A DNA stretch of 49,918 nucleotides from Algoriphagus sp. (GTDB lineage: Bacteria > Bacteroidota > Bacteroidia > Cytophagales > Cyclobacteriaceae): the NCBI GenBank assembly GCA_018336015.1, contig JAGXQZ010000076.1, forward strand, positions 1 through 49,918, read 5' to 3'. This document shows, piece after piece, positions 1 to 7,674 of this stretch. The notes below the pieces were generated by a model. It was given only the letters and a program-made list of their open reading frames with translations, had not been told where the DNA came from and made no database searches. Numbering within the stretch: position 1 is the first letter of the stretch; every line of letters begins with the position of its first letter. Position numbers and translations under genes: made by a program.

Positions 1-90
1 GGCCGTCAGAGACGATGACGTTGATAGGCTGCAGGTGTAAAGTCAGCAATGGCATAGCTGAGCAGTACTAATTGCCCGAAAGCTTACCTA
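1..90 (+). rRNA. 23S ribosomal RNA, 3' end (partial)
   Basis: The window opens inside the last bases of a large-subunit rRNA. The stretch with GTACTAAT followed by GCCCGAAAGC matches the conserved 3' end of bacterial 23S rRNA, and a 5S gene follows about 120 bases later in the same orientation. The exact 3' end is placed by analogy with the E. coli 23S terminus and may be off by about 10 bases. Confidence 0.85.
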
Positions 91-208
91 CAGGATTGTT
101 ACAGTTTCTACCAGATATGTTAAAAAAGGCCTGAAGTTGGAAGACCGAAGACCGAAGAACACAAGATATTAGATGCAGACTGATCACCGATCACTGCATA
201 CTTACAAA
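91..208 (+). other. 23S-5S internal spacer
   Basis: Short transcribed spacer without a tRNA. It contains a local run of the heptamer GACCGAA in tandem (about 147-167). A similar ACCGAA-rich run occurs in the intergenic region near 30130. Confidence 0.6.
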
Positions 209-320
209 TTAGGCGGCCTAGCGCAGGGGTCCCACCTCTTCCCATCCCGAACAGAGAAGTTAAGCCCTGCAGCGCCGATGGTACTGGGGTTACTCCCGGG
301 AGAGTAGGTCGCCGCCACAT
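209..320 (+). rRNA. rrf: 5S ribosomal RNA
   Basis: About 112 bases with typical 5S features: a CCCATCCCGAACAGAGAAG core, a TACTGGGGTTACTCCCGGGAGAGTAGG-type helix IV/V region, and closing helix I formed by GGCGGC at 212-217 with GCCGCC at 311-316. It lies directly downstream of the 23S end in the same orientation, as expected for an rrn operon. Confidence 0.93.
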
Positions 321-327
321 TCTAACC

Positions 328-365
328 AAAAGCCTTCAGTTCATACCTGAAGGCTTTTTTCGTTT
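328..365 (+). terminator. Rho-independent terminator of the rRNA operon
   Basis: The inverted repeat AGCCTTCAG / CTGAAGGCT (331-339 and 347-355) has a 7-base loop and is followed by a T-rich run, eight bases after the 5S gene. Confidence 0.85.
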
Positions 366-509
366 TTATTGAACCTTTATTTTTCATTTTATTCTATTCC
401 TTGACGTTAAGCCTTCATTTTGACGCAAATTTTAAAGTGTGTATTGGTTTTCCATTCTTCATTTCATTTTAAGGAATATTATTGCAGTTTTGCACCAAAG
501 TAAAATCTA

Positions 510-1754
510 ATGGCTATTCTTCTTCAGAACCTTCAATTGATCCATGATGGCAAAATTCAACCATTGGCTAATTATTTTTTTGACGGGTCTTCCTTACGTG
601 CAATAGATCTTACCCAAAAGGAGCTTTCATTTGAAGAGATCATCGATTGTACGGGTCTTATAGGTTCTCCTGGTTGGATTGATTTGCGGACTGGTTTTGG
701 AGAGCCTGGCCAAGAATATCGGGAAACCATAGCTTCTTTATGTGAATCTCTTTTGGTTAGTGGTTTTTCAACTGCGGTTGTCATGCCAAATACCGATCCT
801 GTCATTCAGTCTAAAAATGAAGCTGAATTTATTTTAAATAGGTCAAGGAAATTTCTACCCAATCTCATTGTAATGGGTGCGGTTACAAAAAAAACTGAAG
901 GAGAAGATCTTACCGAAATGCTTGATATGCATTTTCAGGCTGGATTGACAGTCTTCGGTGACGGGGCAAAGCCTCTTTCAAACTCCGATAGGTACATGAA
1001 AATCCTTCAATACCTTCAGAAATTTAATGGTGTCCTCTTTGATCATGCTTATGATCCTTTGCTTAGCATTTTTGGCCAAATGCATGAAGGATTGGTTTCT
1101 ACTAAACTTGGGATGAAAGGAATTCCCAACCTTGCTGAAGATGTAGCTATTCAAAGAAATTTGGAGATTATCAGATATACTGGTGGGAAAGTCCATTTTC
1201 AAACACTAAGTACTGCCAAAGGTGTTGATTTAATCAGGCAAGCAAAAAAAGAAGGGCTTCAGGTAACTTCAGATGTCTCTATTTATCAATTGATCTTTAA
1301 TGATGAAGATCTTATAACTTTTGATACAAATCTCAAGGTTAAGCCTCCCTTTAGAAGCGAGTATGATCGAGTAGCCTTAATTGAAGGACTGAAGGACGGC
1401 ACAATTGATGCTTTGGTATCAAATCATCAACCTCAAGACTTTGATTCTAAATTTGCTGAGTTCGACCTAGCTTCTTTTGGAATGGCTGGTCTGCAATCGT
1501 TTTTGCCTGCTATGGTTAAATTATCAGAAGAGCTTGGTTGGGAATTGTTGATAGAAAAAGTTACTTCTGGTCCCCGAAAGATTATAGGTTCTATTTCTGA
1601 TTCTTGGACAATATTTAACCCAAATGAAGAATGGGAGTACAATGAGATAACTAATAAATCGCTTTCAGCTAATCATCCATGGTTTGGAAATAGACTTAAA
1701 GGAAAGGTGAAGTATGTTATTCAAAAGGGCCAATTCCAAAAAATAGATGTATAA
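510..1754 (+). CDS. pyrC: Dihydroorotase family protein, probably non-catalytic (pseudo-DHOase)
   Basis: A 414-residue cytosolic amidohydrolase-fold protein related to class I dihydroorotases of pyrimidine synthesis. The family frame is clear: PGWIDL at 54-59, EPGQEYRETI at 65-74, MPNTDP at 92-97, a GDGAKP loop at 150-155 and an LSTAKGVDLIRQA helix. The catalytic residues are changed. The usual DxHxHLR metal motif reads D58-L-R60-T-G62-F-G64, so both histidines are gone. The HxxH before the ST motif keeps only H229 (T232 replaces the second). The catalytic DHAPH motif reads N305-H-Q-P-Q. Known family members that lost these residues act as structural partners of aspartate carbamoyltransferase; that this one does is inference. 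It is first in an operon with membrane and glycosyltransferase genes and overlaps the next gene by 8 bases. Confidence 0.85.
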   Translation: MAILLQNLQLIHDGKIQPLANYFFDGSSLRAIDLTQKELSFEEIIDCTGLIGSPGWIDLRTGFGEPGQEYRETIASLCESLLVSGFSTAVVMPNTDPVIQSKNEAEFILNRSRKFLPNLIVMGAVTKKTEGEDLTEMLDMHFQAGLTVFGDGAKPLSNSDRYMKILQYLQKFNGVLFDHAYDPLLSIFGQMHEGLVSTKLGMKGIPNLAEDVAIQRNLEIIRYTGGKVHFQTLSTAKGVDLIRQAKKEGLQVTSDVSIYQLIFNDEDLITFDTNLKVKPPFRSEYDRVALIEGLKDGTIDALVSNHQPQDFDSKFAEFDLASFGMAGLQSFLPAMVKLSEELGWELLIEKVTSGPRKIIGSISDSWTIFNPNEEWEYNEITNKSLSANHPWFGNRLKGKVKYVIQKGQFQKIDV

Positions 1755-2259
1755 ATACCTCAAGACAGCCTATCAATTTGGCACTCTGGGAGGAGTCCTT
1801 AGCATTCTTTCATTCTTTATTCTTTCTTTGATTTATCCTGATCCGACTAATCTGAATTTGGTTTTCGGTTACTTGGTAACTCCAATTGCTCTTTTTTTAG
1901 GCATCAAATTTTTTAAAGATTATACCAATCATGGATTTTTATCCTTTGCCGAAGGAATGACCATTGGCTTTGTGACCTATATTTTGATTGGATTGCTTTC
2001 CGCTTTTGGTATTTGGAGTATTCTTTTAGGTGTTCCTGATTTATTTGCCAATATTCAAGAGACAAAATGGGCGGTTTTAGATCAAAATAAAGATGTGATT
2101 GTCTCTCAAGTAGGTTTGCCATCTTTTGAAGCTACAAAACTCAGCCTTCAGGAAATGTCTGCTTGGGATGTCGCACTTAACGATGGGATTTGGAAAATTA
2201 TTCCTGGAATGTTTTTCAGTATCATTATTTCAATAATTTTAAGAAGAAACCCTAATTAA
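1747..2259 (+). CDS. DUF4199 family membrane protein
   Basis: A 170-residue inner-membrane protein with about four hydrophobic segments (roughly residues 13-33, 36-54, 68-93 and 150-167) and a short extracytoplasmic stretch before the last one. Its pattern matches the Bacteroidota family DUF4199, whose function is unknown. The start codon overlaps the end of the dihydroorotase-like gene by 8 bases, so translation is probably coupled. A paralogue follows six bases downstream. Confidence 0.8.
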   Translation: MYKYLKTAYQFGTLGGVLSILSFFILSLIYPDPTNLNLVFGYLVTPIALFLGIKFFKDYTNHGFLSFAEGMTIGFVTYILIGLLSAFGIWSILLGVPDLFANIQETKWAVLDQNKDVIVSQVGLPSFEATKLSLQEMSAWDVALNDGIWKIIPGMFFSIIISIILRRNPN

Positions 2260-2265
2260 TCTTTT

Positions 2266-2799
2266 ATGGAAAAGACAAACTTGTTTTCAGAAGTATTTAA
2301 AAAGTGGGGATTGATTTATGGCCTCATAGGTGTGATTTATGTTTTTATTACTTCTATGCTTGGCATTCAGGGAGGAGGTAATTTAGTTGTTGGTATATTG
2401 AGTTGGTTATTTACAGCTGGTTTGGCTTTTGGAATTTATTCCTTTGCTATTAAGGAATATAAAGAGAATAACGAAGATCAAATCACTCTTGGAAAAGGCT
2501 TTGGTTTGAATATGATGATAGGACTTATTGGTGGTTTAATTAGAGCAGTTGGGTTTTATGTATATATAAAATTTATTGATCTTAACTATGTCCAAAGAAT
2601 AATTGAAGCGCAAATGGAAGCGCAAGAGCGTTTGGGAGGGCCAACAACTTCCCCAGACCAACTTCCAGAATTCATGAAATTCTTTCAAACACCTGAGTTT
2701 TTTGCAGGATCTGTATTCTTTAGTGTAATTTTAGGGGCATTAATCATAGGATTGATTGTAGCGGCAATTAATCAAAAGAAAGAAGAATTTAACTACTAA
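2266..2799 (+). CDS. DUF4199 family membrane protein (second copy)
   Basis: A 177-residue paralogue of the preceding protein, with membrane segments near residues 14-32, 37-60, 82-104 and 147-170. The loop near residues 115-140 is rich in Glu, Gln and Pro and contains FMKFFQTPEFFAGS. Tandem DUF4199 genes next to glycosyltransferases are a familiar Bacteroidota arrangement, but no function is established. The stop codon shares one base with the next start (TAATG). Confidence 0.8.
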   Translation: MEKTNLFSEVFKKWGLIYGLIGVIYVFITSMLGIQGGGNLVVGILSWLFTAGLAFGIYSFAIKEYKENNEDQITLGKGFGLNMMIGLIGGLIRAVGFYVYIKFIDLNYVQRIIEAQMEAQERLGGPTTSPDQLPEFMKFFQTPEFFAGSVFFSVILGALIIGLIVAAINQKKEEFNY

Positions 2800-3761
2800 T
2801 GTCAACTCAAATTTCCGTTGTTGTCCCTGTTTTCAACGAGGAAGAATCCTTACCTGAATTAACTCATTGGATTAGCCGTGTGATGAATGCACACGGCTTT
2901 TCTTATGAGGTAATTCTTATTAATGACGGAAGTACGGATAAATCATGGGAAATTATCCAAAATCTTTCCGAATCGAATTCCCATCTTAAAGGGCTGAACT
3001 TTACCCGTAATTATGGTAAATCCGCAGCTTTGGACGCTGGTTTTAAGAAGGCTGTGGGAGAGGTAGTCATTACCATGGACGCTGATTTACAAGATAGTCC
3101 TGATGAAATTCCCGGATTGTATGCGATGATTACTGGTGGACTCGACGTAGTCTCAGGATGGAAAAAGGAACGACATGATCCTATTTCTAAGACAATACCT
3201 TCCAAATTTTTTAATGGGGTTACACGTTGGATCTCTGGAATACAACTTCACGATTTCAACTGTGGTCTAAAGGCGTATCGAAATAAAGTAGTCAAAAACA
3301 TTCATGTCTATGGTGAAATGCATCGATACATTCCTCTATTAGCCAAATGGAATGGATTTCCAAAAATTGGAGAGAAAGTGGTGCAGCATCAAGCCAGAAA
3401 GTATGGATATTCCAAATTTGGTCTGGAGCGATTCCTTAATGGATTTCTTGATCTTATTTCCGTTTCTTTTGTACATCGATATAAAAAGAAACCCATGCAC
3501 TTTTTTGGGCTATTGGGTACCCTTTCGTTTTTGACTGGCTTTATCATTACATTCTGGTTGATTTTGGAAAAAATTTATGGTTTAAGTCAAGGTTTTAAAG
3601 TTCGTGAAGTAGTAGACCAACCCTTGTTTTTCCTAGCCTTGGTTGCGATTATTATTGGGGTTCAACTTTTTGTAACAGGTTTCATTGCGGAGCTGATGAC
3701 CTCCAATCAAGCCAAAGAAGCTGAATATAAAATTGATGAAGAGATCAATTTTGATTTCTGA
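2799..3761 (+). CDS. Family 2 glycosyltransferase, dolichyl-phosphate-mannose-synthase type with two C-terminal membrane segments
   Basis: A 320-residue protein. The N-terminal GT-A domain begins VVVPVFNEEESLPEL, carries INDGSTD (about 42-48) and the metal-binding MDADLQD motif (about 92-98), and has the CGLKAYR acceptor-side motif near residue 160. Two hydrophobic segments (about 235-256 and 270-295) follow, as in GtrB/ArnC/DPM1-type enzymes that transfer a sugar from a nucleotide donor to a polyprenyl phosphate on the cytoplasmic face. Donor and acceptor cannot be read from sequence. It overlaps its neighbours on both sides by one base (TAATG, TGATG), so it lies inside a coupled operon. Confidence 0.88.
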   Translation: MSTQISVVVPVFNEEESLPELTHWISRVMNAHGFSYEVILINDGSTDKSWEIIQNLSESNSHLKGLNFTRNYGKSAALDAGFKKAVGEVVITMDADLQDSPDEIPGLYAMITGGLDVVSGWKKERHDPISKTIPSKFFNGVTRWISGIQLHDFNCGLKAYRNKVVKNIHVYGEMHRYIPLLAKWNGFPKIGEKVVQHQARKYGYSKFGLERFLNGFLDLISVSFVHRYKKKPMHFFGLLGTLSFLTGFIITFWLILEKIYGLSQGFKVREVVDQPLFFLALVAIIIGVQLFVTGFIAELMTSNQAKEAEYKIDEEINFDF

Positions 3762-4723
3762 TGTTTTTTTCTGTTATCATACCAGTTTTCAATAGGCCTA
3801 GTGAGCTTTTTGAATTACTTCAAAGTTTAACTCAACAGACATTCTGGGGCTTTGAAGTTGTGGTCATAGAGGACGGATCGGATATTAAATCCGATCAGGT
3901 TGTAGCTTCTTTTAGAGATCGATTAAATCTTCAATATTTAGTACAGGAAAATACAGGTCAGGGTTTTGCTAGAAATAATGGCATGAAACTCGCCAAAGGG
4001 CATTTTTTTATTATTCTTGACTCAGATGTTATTTTGCCATCATGTTACCTGGAGGTACTTCAAAAAGCCATAGTTTCCAGAAATTTGGATGCTTTTGGAG
4101 GGCCTGATGCAGCGGCTTCTGATTTTTCAATTCTCCAAAAAGCAATGGACTTTGCCATGACTTCCTTTTGGACTACAGGAGGGATTCGAGGCAAACTTAA
4201 AGATCCCTCAAAATATCAGGCTAGGGGATTTAATATGGGGATTTCCAGGAGAGTCTTTGAGAAGATTGGAGGTTTTGTGGATCCCAATAGAGGTGAGGAT
4301 ATCGAGTGGAGTATTCGAATCAAAAAGTCGGGATTTAAGCTGGAATTGGTAGAAGAAGCGTTTGTCTACCATAAAAGAAAAAACACACTTTGGTCATTTG
4401 CCAAGCAGGCATTTTCCTTTGGAAGGAATCGGGTAAATGTTTCGCGGTTTCATCCGGAAGCCATCAAGCTAGTACACCTACTTCCCACTTTCTTTCTCAT
4501 TTTTCTGATTTCGATTGTGGTCAATGCTGCGTTTTTCAAGTTTCTTCTGATTCCCCATTTGCTTATTCTTTTTGTTTGGGCTGCTCTTATTGTGGTTTCA
4601 GCAAGTTTAAAGAATCAGTCAATTTTAGTCGGCGAATTAGCTTTACTTACCTCATTAATCCAATTGTGTGGATATGGGGCTGGTCTGGTAGTGGAGCTTG
4701 TAAGGAAGGGATTTGAAAATTAA
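3761..4723 (+). CDS. Family 2 glycosyltransferase, membrane-associated
   Basis: A 320-residue protein with a GT-A fold: SVIIPVFNRPSEL at the start, VVIEDGSD (about 34-41), the donor-binding ILDSDV (about 88-93), an NMGISRRVFEKIGGF acceptor region and an EDIEWSIRIKKSG motif. Two to three hydrophobic segments occupy the C-terminal 80 residues (about 242-262, 266-285 and 295-312). It resembles glycosyltransferases that assemble surface polysaccharide. It is the last gene of the operon. Its stop codon and that of the convergent methyltransferase share the palindrome TTAA at 4720-4723. Confidence 0.86.
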   Translation: MFFSVIIPVFNRPSELFELLQSLTQQTFWGFEVVVIEDGSDIKSDQVVASFRDRLNLQYLVQENTGQGFARNNGMKLAKGHFFIILDSDVILPSCYLEVLQKAIVSRNLDAFGGPDAAASDFSILQKAMDFAMTSFWTTGGIRGKLKDPSKYQARGFNMGISRRVFEKIGGFVDPNRGEDIEWSIRIKKSGFKLELVEEAFVYHKRKNTLWSFAKQAFSFGRNRVNVSRFHPEAIKLVHLLPTFFLIFLISIVVNAAFFKFLLIPHLLILFVWAALIVVSASLKNQSILVGELALLTSLIQLCGYGAGLVVELVRKGFEN

Positions 4724-5484
4724 GCGCCTTTTCTACAAACAAAGATTATTTCATCTTTTGGCAGGGCATATTTTGTAATCAGATCAGAGTTAATCTGCTT
4801 CACAAATTGATTTTCTTCTATTTTCAAACCTGATTTCCGCAATCTTTCAGCATAGTCTTTACCAAACTTGCGCACATGATCTCTTTGGCCAAATAATCGC
4901 TCTCTTTCTGCAGGATCAGTGATGGATTTGTCTTCCAAGGTTTTTTCCAAAGGGTACACAGGAGATTGTAAAATACCCCATCCGCTTGGTTTCAAAACCC
5001 GGTTGAATTCAGAGCAAGCAAGTAAATCATCCTCTACATGCTCAAGTACATGATTGCAAAAAATTACATCAAAGCTATTGTCAGGAAAAGGGATAGAGTG
5101 AACATCCATTTTTACTTTGGCCAATGGAGATTCGATATCTGCTGTGATGTATTCGAGATTGGACAAACCTTCAAATCTATCGATAAAGCAATGTTCAGGT
5201 GCTATATGGAGGACTTTAAGAGGGGCTGAGAAAAAATCGGTTTGCTTTTTCAAATAAAGCCACATCAGTCGATGTCTTTCCAAAGCCAAGCAATTAGGAC
5301 AAAGGGCGTTTTCCCGTGCAATTCTTCCATAAGGCAAGAATTTCTTGTATTGACTGGCGCATACCGGACATTCTACCTCATTTCCTTTGTTCAACTGGGA
5401 AAGGACCTTCATCACAAGTGGGCTCACAGTTTGGAGAATAGGCCTGGGGATATATCGGATGACAAAGCTGATAATCGGTTTCAT
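4720..5484 (-). CDS. SAM-dependent methyltransferase with N-terminal zinc-ribbon-like segment
   Basis: A 254-residue class I methyltransferase (Methyltransf_11 type). An N-terminal CPVC ... CPNC pair (about residues 39-66) with an intervening GRIARENALCPNC stretch looks like a zinc ribbon that precedes the catalytic domain in a Bacteroidota subfamily. The SAM-binding strand reads VLHIAPEH in place of the usual glycine-rich loop, followed by DIESPLAKVKMDVHSIPF and the FCNHVLEHVEDD post-I motif. The ATG at 5484 is preferred; an upstream in-frame TTG at 5505 would add seven residues. The substrate is unknown. Convergence on the glycosyltransferase operon makes a role in envelope glycan or lipid modification possible but unproved. 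Confidence 0.8.
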   Translation of the reverse strand: MKPIISFVIRYIPRPILQTVSPLVMKVLSQLNKGNEVECPVCASQYKKFLPYGRIARENALCPNCLALERHRLMWLYLKKQTDFFSAPLKVLHIAPEHCFIDRFEGLSNLEYITADIESPLAKVKMDVHSIPFPDNSFDVIFCNHVLEHVEDDLLACSEFNRVLKPSGWGILQSPVYPLEKTLEDKSITDPAERERLFGQRDHVRKFGKDYAERLRKSGLKIEENQFVKQINSDLITKYALPKDEIIFVCRKGA

Positions 5485-5559
5485 GCAGAAGAAATTGACT
5501 TGCAATTTACCAAATAGAGCTGGGAAGGAAGGGATTTTTATTAAGGACGTGTGAGGATT

Positions 5560-5733
5560 TTATTCGGGCTCGCCTTCATTTGATTTTGGGAGCCTGTCTG
5601 CCTTTTTCAAAGCTTCTCGGATGATCCATTCCAGTTGCCCATTGGTACTTCGGAACTCGTCTTCTGCCCATTTTTCAACAGCTTTCATCATTTTCTCATC
5701 CAGCCGTAATGCAAAGGGTTTTTTAGCTGCCAT
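5560..5733 (-). CDS. Arc-type ribbon-helix-helix DNA-binding protein
   Basis: A 57-residue protein beginning MAAKKPFALRLDEKMM. It has one basic beta strand (PFALRLDE) and two helices (MMKAVEKWAEDEF and NGQLEWIIREALKKADR), the Arc/MetJ ribbon-helix-helix layout. The ATG at 5733 lies 11 bases inside the upstream gene. The longer in-frame version (TTG at 5766) would add 11 unstructured residues and overlap more, so it is disfavoured. It is the last gene of the SPFH operon; Arc-like genes next to SPFH genes recur in bacteria. Autoregulation through the operator at 7565-7583 is inferred. Confidence 0.8.
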   Translation of the reverse strand: MAAKKPFALRLDEKMMKAVEKWAEDEFRSTNGQLEWIIREALKKADRLPKSNEGEPE

Positions 5734-6211
5734 GAGATTGAAGTTTAAATTCATTGAATTGAGCAACTGCGGCTTTAGCTTCCTGGGGTTTTTGAGTGCC
5801 CAATAAAAATTTTTTATTGGGTGTTTTTACCAGTATTCCATATTTACCACCGGACGTATAGGACCATGAGTTTCCATTCCACTTGATCCCCCAGCCCCCA
5901 TATTCCAAAAGTCCATTGTATTCTATCAATTCCATCGAGGCAATCTCTTTAATGCGATATTTTCTTTCTTTGATAAAAGGAAAATAACTAAAGCACAAAC
6001 TATCCTGATCTATCCGAGTCTTGAGTTCTAACTTAAAAAGAAGAACAGATACTAGGCCTATGATCCCCAATGGTATAGCAAGCTCCCAATCTAATTTTTC
6101 TGCAGAGGAAAGTATAGCACTTCCAACTACAATCCCGCTGGCCAATATCAAAATTGTCCAAATCCAAAATTGCCGAAAGCGCTGAGTTTCTTGAAATATG
6201 AAATTTGCCAT
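5723..6211 (-). CDS. Two-pass membrane protein with PH-like C-terminal domain (paralogue of the next upstream gene)
   Basis: A 162-residue protein starting MANFIFQETQRF. Two hydrophobic segments (about residues 16-37 and 43-62) are followed by a cytosolic beta-rich domain with LKTRID, PFIKERKYRIKEI, YNGLLEYGGWGIKW and a final KPQEAKAAVAQF helix, a layout like bacterial PH-like domains. The ATG at 6211 sits four bases after the upstream stop; the longer frame begins with TTG at 6244 and overlaps 29 bases. It shares ETQxF, LxTRxD, YGGxG and KPxE with the preceding gene, so the two arose by tandem duplication. Function is unknown. Confidence 0.7.
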   Translation of the reverse strand: MANFIFQETQRFRQFWIWTILILASGIVVGSAILSSAEKLDWELAIPLGIIGLVSVLLFKLELKTRIDQDSLCFSYFPFIKERKYRIKEIASMELIEYNGLLEYGGWGIKWNGNSWSYTSGGKYGILVKTPNKKFLLGTQKPQEAKAAVAQFNEFKLQSHGS

Positions 6212-6215
6212 TGGA

Positions 6216-6698
6216 TTAATTTTTTGTGGAATTCCAAGTCTCAATCATTTCTTCAAATTCCTTAGGTTTTGTTGTGCTGAAGACTAATGTCTTGTCCTTA
6301 GTTTCTATTTCAATGACATGGTCAGCTAAGAAAATGTAAGCTTTTGTTTTTCCGGAAATTCTCATTCCAACACCCCCATAATCGAGGAATCCATCCTTTT
6401 TATTGACTGAAATGGTGTTGATGTCTTCTTTGTTTAGGGTTCTCCAAGAACGATGAAAAGGGCCGCTTTTGTACTTGAAGCAAGCATCATCCATTCGGGT
6501 TTCAAGGGTGATATTCATCAGCAGGAAAAAAGTAAAAGGAATGAGTGTGCCCACAGTAAGCAGGGCGATCCATCCATCGTCACCCAGCTTTCCTGTGAAA
6601 TAAAGGGTGCTGATCAATACAAGCGTCGGGAGTTCCAGTAGAATGATACCATACATTAGGATCGTTCCCCGGAAACTTTGCGTTTCATTGACCACCAT
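6216..6698 (-). CDS. Two-pass membrane protein with PH-like C-terminal domain
   Basis: A 160-residue protein (MVVNETQSFRG...). Two membrane segments lie at about residues 12-32 and 43-63. The soluble domain that follows carries LETRMDD, GPFHRSWRTLNKEDI, DGFLDYGGVGMRI and TTKPKEFEEMIETW. It is clearly paralogous to the downstream gene. It lies four bases after the SPFH gene and is probably co-translated with it. No function is established. A helper or partner of the SPFH membrane scaffold is a reasonable guess from gene order only. Confidence 0.7.
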   Translation of the reverse strand: MVVNETQSFRGTILMYGIILLELPTLVLISTLYFTGKLGDDGWIALLTVGTLIPFTFFLLMNITLETRMDDACFKYKSGPFHRSWRTLNKEDINTISVNKKDGFLDYGGVGMRISGKTKAYIFLADHVIEIETKDKTLVFSTTKPKEFEEMIETWNSTKN

Positions 6699-6702
6699 TT
6701 TC

Positions 6703-7557
6703 TTATTGGTTTAGGGTACCTACATTTAGTATTGGACTTGCACTTCTGTCTGAACAAAGTACCACCATTAAATTTGAAACCATTGCAGCCTTCTTTTCCT
6801 CGTCAAACTCGATGATGTCTTTCATTTTTAAGTCTGCAAGTGCCATTTCAACCATGCCTACCGCTCCTTCTACTATTTTTTGCCTTGCAGCTACAATTGC
6901 GGTAGCCTGCTGACGCTGGAGCATTGCCGAGGCAATTTCAGAAGCATAGGCTAAATTGGATATTCTTGCTTCAATCACTTTGATTCCTGCTTGTAGCAAT
7001 CTTTCTGCGATTTCTTTTTCAAGGGAATGATTGACCTCTTCCACGCCTGACCTTAAGGTTACTTCAGTATGATCATCGTCAAAATTGTCATAGCAATAGA
7101 GGCCGGCCATTTTTCTCACGGCAGCATCTGTCTGAAGATGTACGAAGTTCTCATAGTCTTCTACATCAAAGGTAGTTTTGAAAGTGTCCTCGACTTGCCA
7201 GACCACAATGGTTCCGATCATGACAGGATTACCGATCTTGTCATTGACTTTGAGGGGCTTGTTCTCAAAGTTTCGGACACGCAGGGAAATCTTCTTTTTG
7301 GTCATAAAGGGATTAACCCAAAAGAAACCATTTGCTTTCACAGTTCCTTTGTATTCGCCGAACAGCAAGAGAACCATTGCCTTATTGGGATCAACGATGA
7401 AGAATCCCGCCATACAAATCAAGGCTATCAGAAAAACAATACCTCCTATGATGCCATAGGGAAGACCCAGTGTAAAACTGTAAACAGAACCTGCTATCGC
7501 GGCCAAGGCCAAGAAAAGCATAAAATAACCCGATGAAGGTTTGATGACTTTTTCCAT
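6703..7557 (-). CDS. SPFH/Band 7 (prohibitin-homology) membrane protein
   Basis: A 284-residue member of the stomatin/prohibitin/flotillin/HflK superfamily. Two closely spaced N-terminal hydrophobic segments (about 10-31 and 33-54) form a hairpin anchor. The SPFH domain starts with the FIVDPNKAMVLLLFGEYKGT and continues to the coiled-coil-forming LLQAGIKVIEARISNLAYASEIASAMLQRQQA segment. The C-terminal tail contains a DEEKKAAMVSNLMVVLCSD stretch typical of the subgroup linked to Arc-like genes. Such proteins oligomerise and scaffold membrane microdomains. It is the first gene of a four-gene operon with tight spacing (4 bases, 4 bases, then an 11-base overlap). Confidence 0.88.
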   Translation of the reverse strand: MEKVIKPSSGYFMLFLALAAIAGSVYSFTLGLPYGIIGGIVFLIALICMAGFFIVDPNKAMVLLLFGEYKGTVKANGFFWVNPFMTKKKISLRVRNFENKPLKVNDKIGNPVMIGTIVVWQVEDTFKTTFDVEDYENFVHLQTDAAVRKMAGLYCYDNFDDDHTEVTLRSGVEEVNHSLEKEIAERLLQAGIKVIEARISNLAYASEIASAMLQRQQATAIVAARQKIVEGAVGMVEMALADLKMKDIIEFDEEKKAAMVSNLMVVLCSDRSASPILNVGTLNQ

Positions 7558-7564
7558 GTCAATA

Positions 7565-7583
7565 TGATGTTAAAATGATATCA
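7565..7583 (-). promoter_or_regulatory. Putative operator: two TGATRTYA boxes upstream of the SPFH operon
   Basis: TGATGTTA (7565-7572) and TGATATCA (7576-7583) lie 11 bases apart, just 5' of the SPFH start at 7557. The second is the core of the perfect 12-base palindrome AATGATATCATT (7574-7585). Two half-sites on one helical face suit a ribbon-helix-helix tetramer, and the operon encodes such a protein. Binding is inferred. Confidence 0.5.
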
Positions 7584-7624
7584 TTGTGAATTACGGAAAA
7601 AGAACCTCAATGTTCAACTGTTTT

Positions 7625-7656
7625 GAAAAAAAAATCCTCCGTGTGCTCGGAGGATT
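7625..7656 (-). terminator. Rho-independent terminator after ftsY
   Basis: The inverted repeat AATCCTCCG / CGGAGGATT (7633-7641 and 7648-7656) with a 6-base loop. On the minus strand it is followed by a run of T. Confidence 0.85.
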
Positions 7657-7674
7657 GTCTGATGGATTTGAATT

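Noticed and set aside
120..329. A 69-residue minus-strand reading frame.
   Set aside because: It covers the 5S rRNA gene and spacer and shows no protein-like features.
5038..5229. Plus-strand reading frames antisense to the methyltransferase.
   Set aside because: Shadows of a clearly coding gene, without domains.
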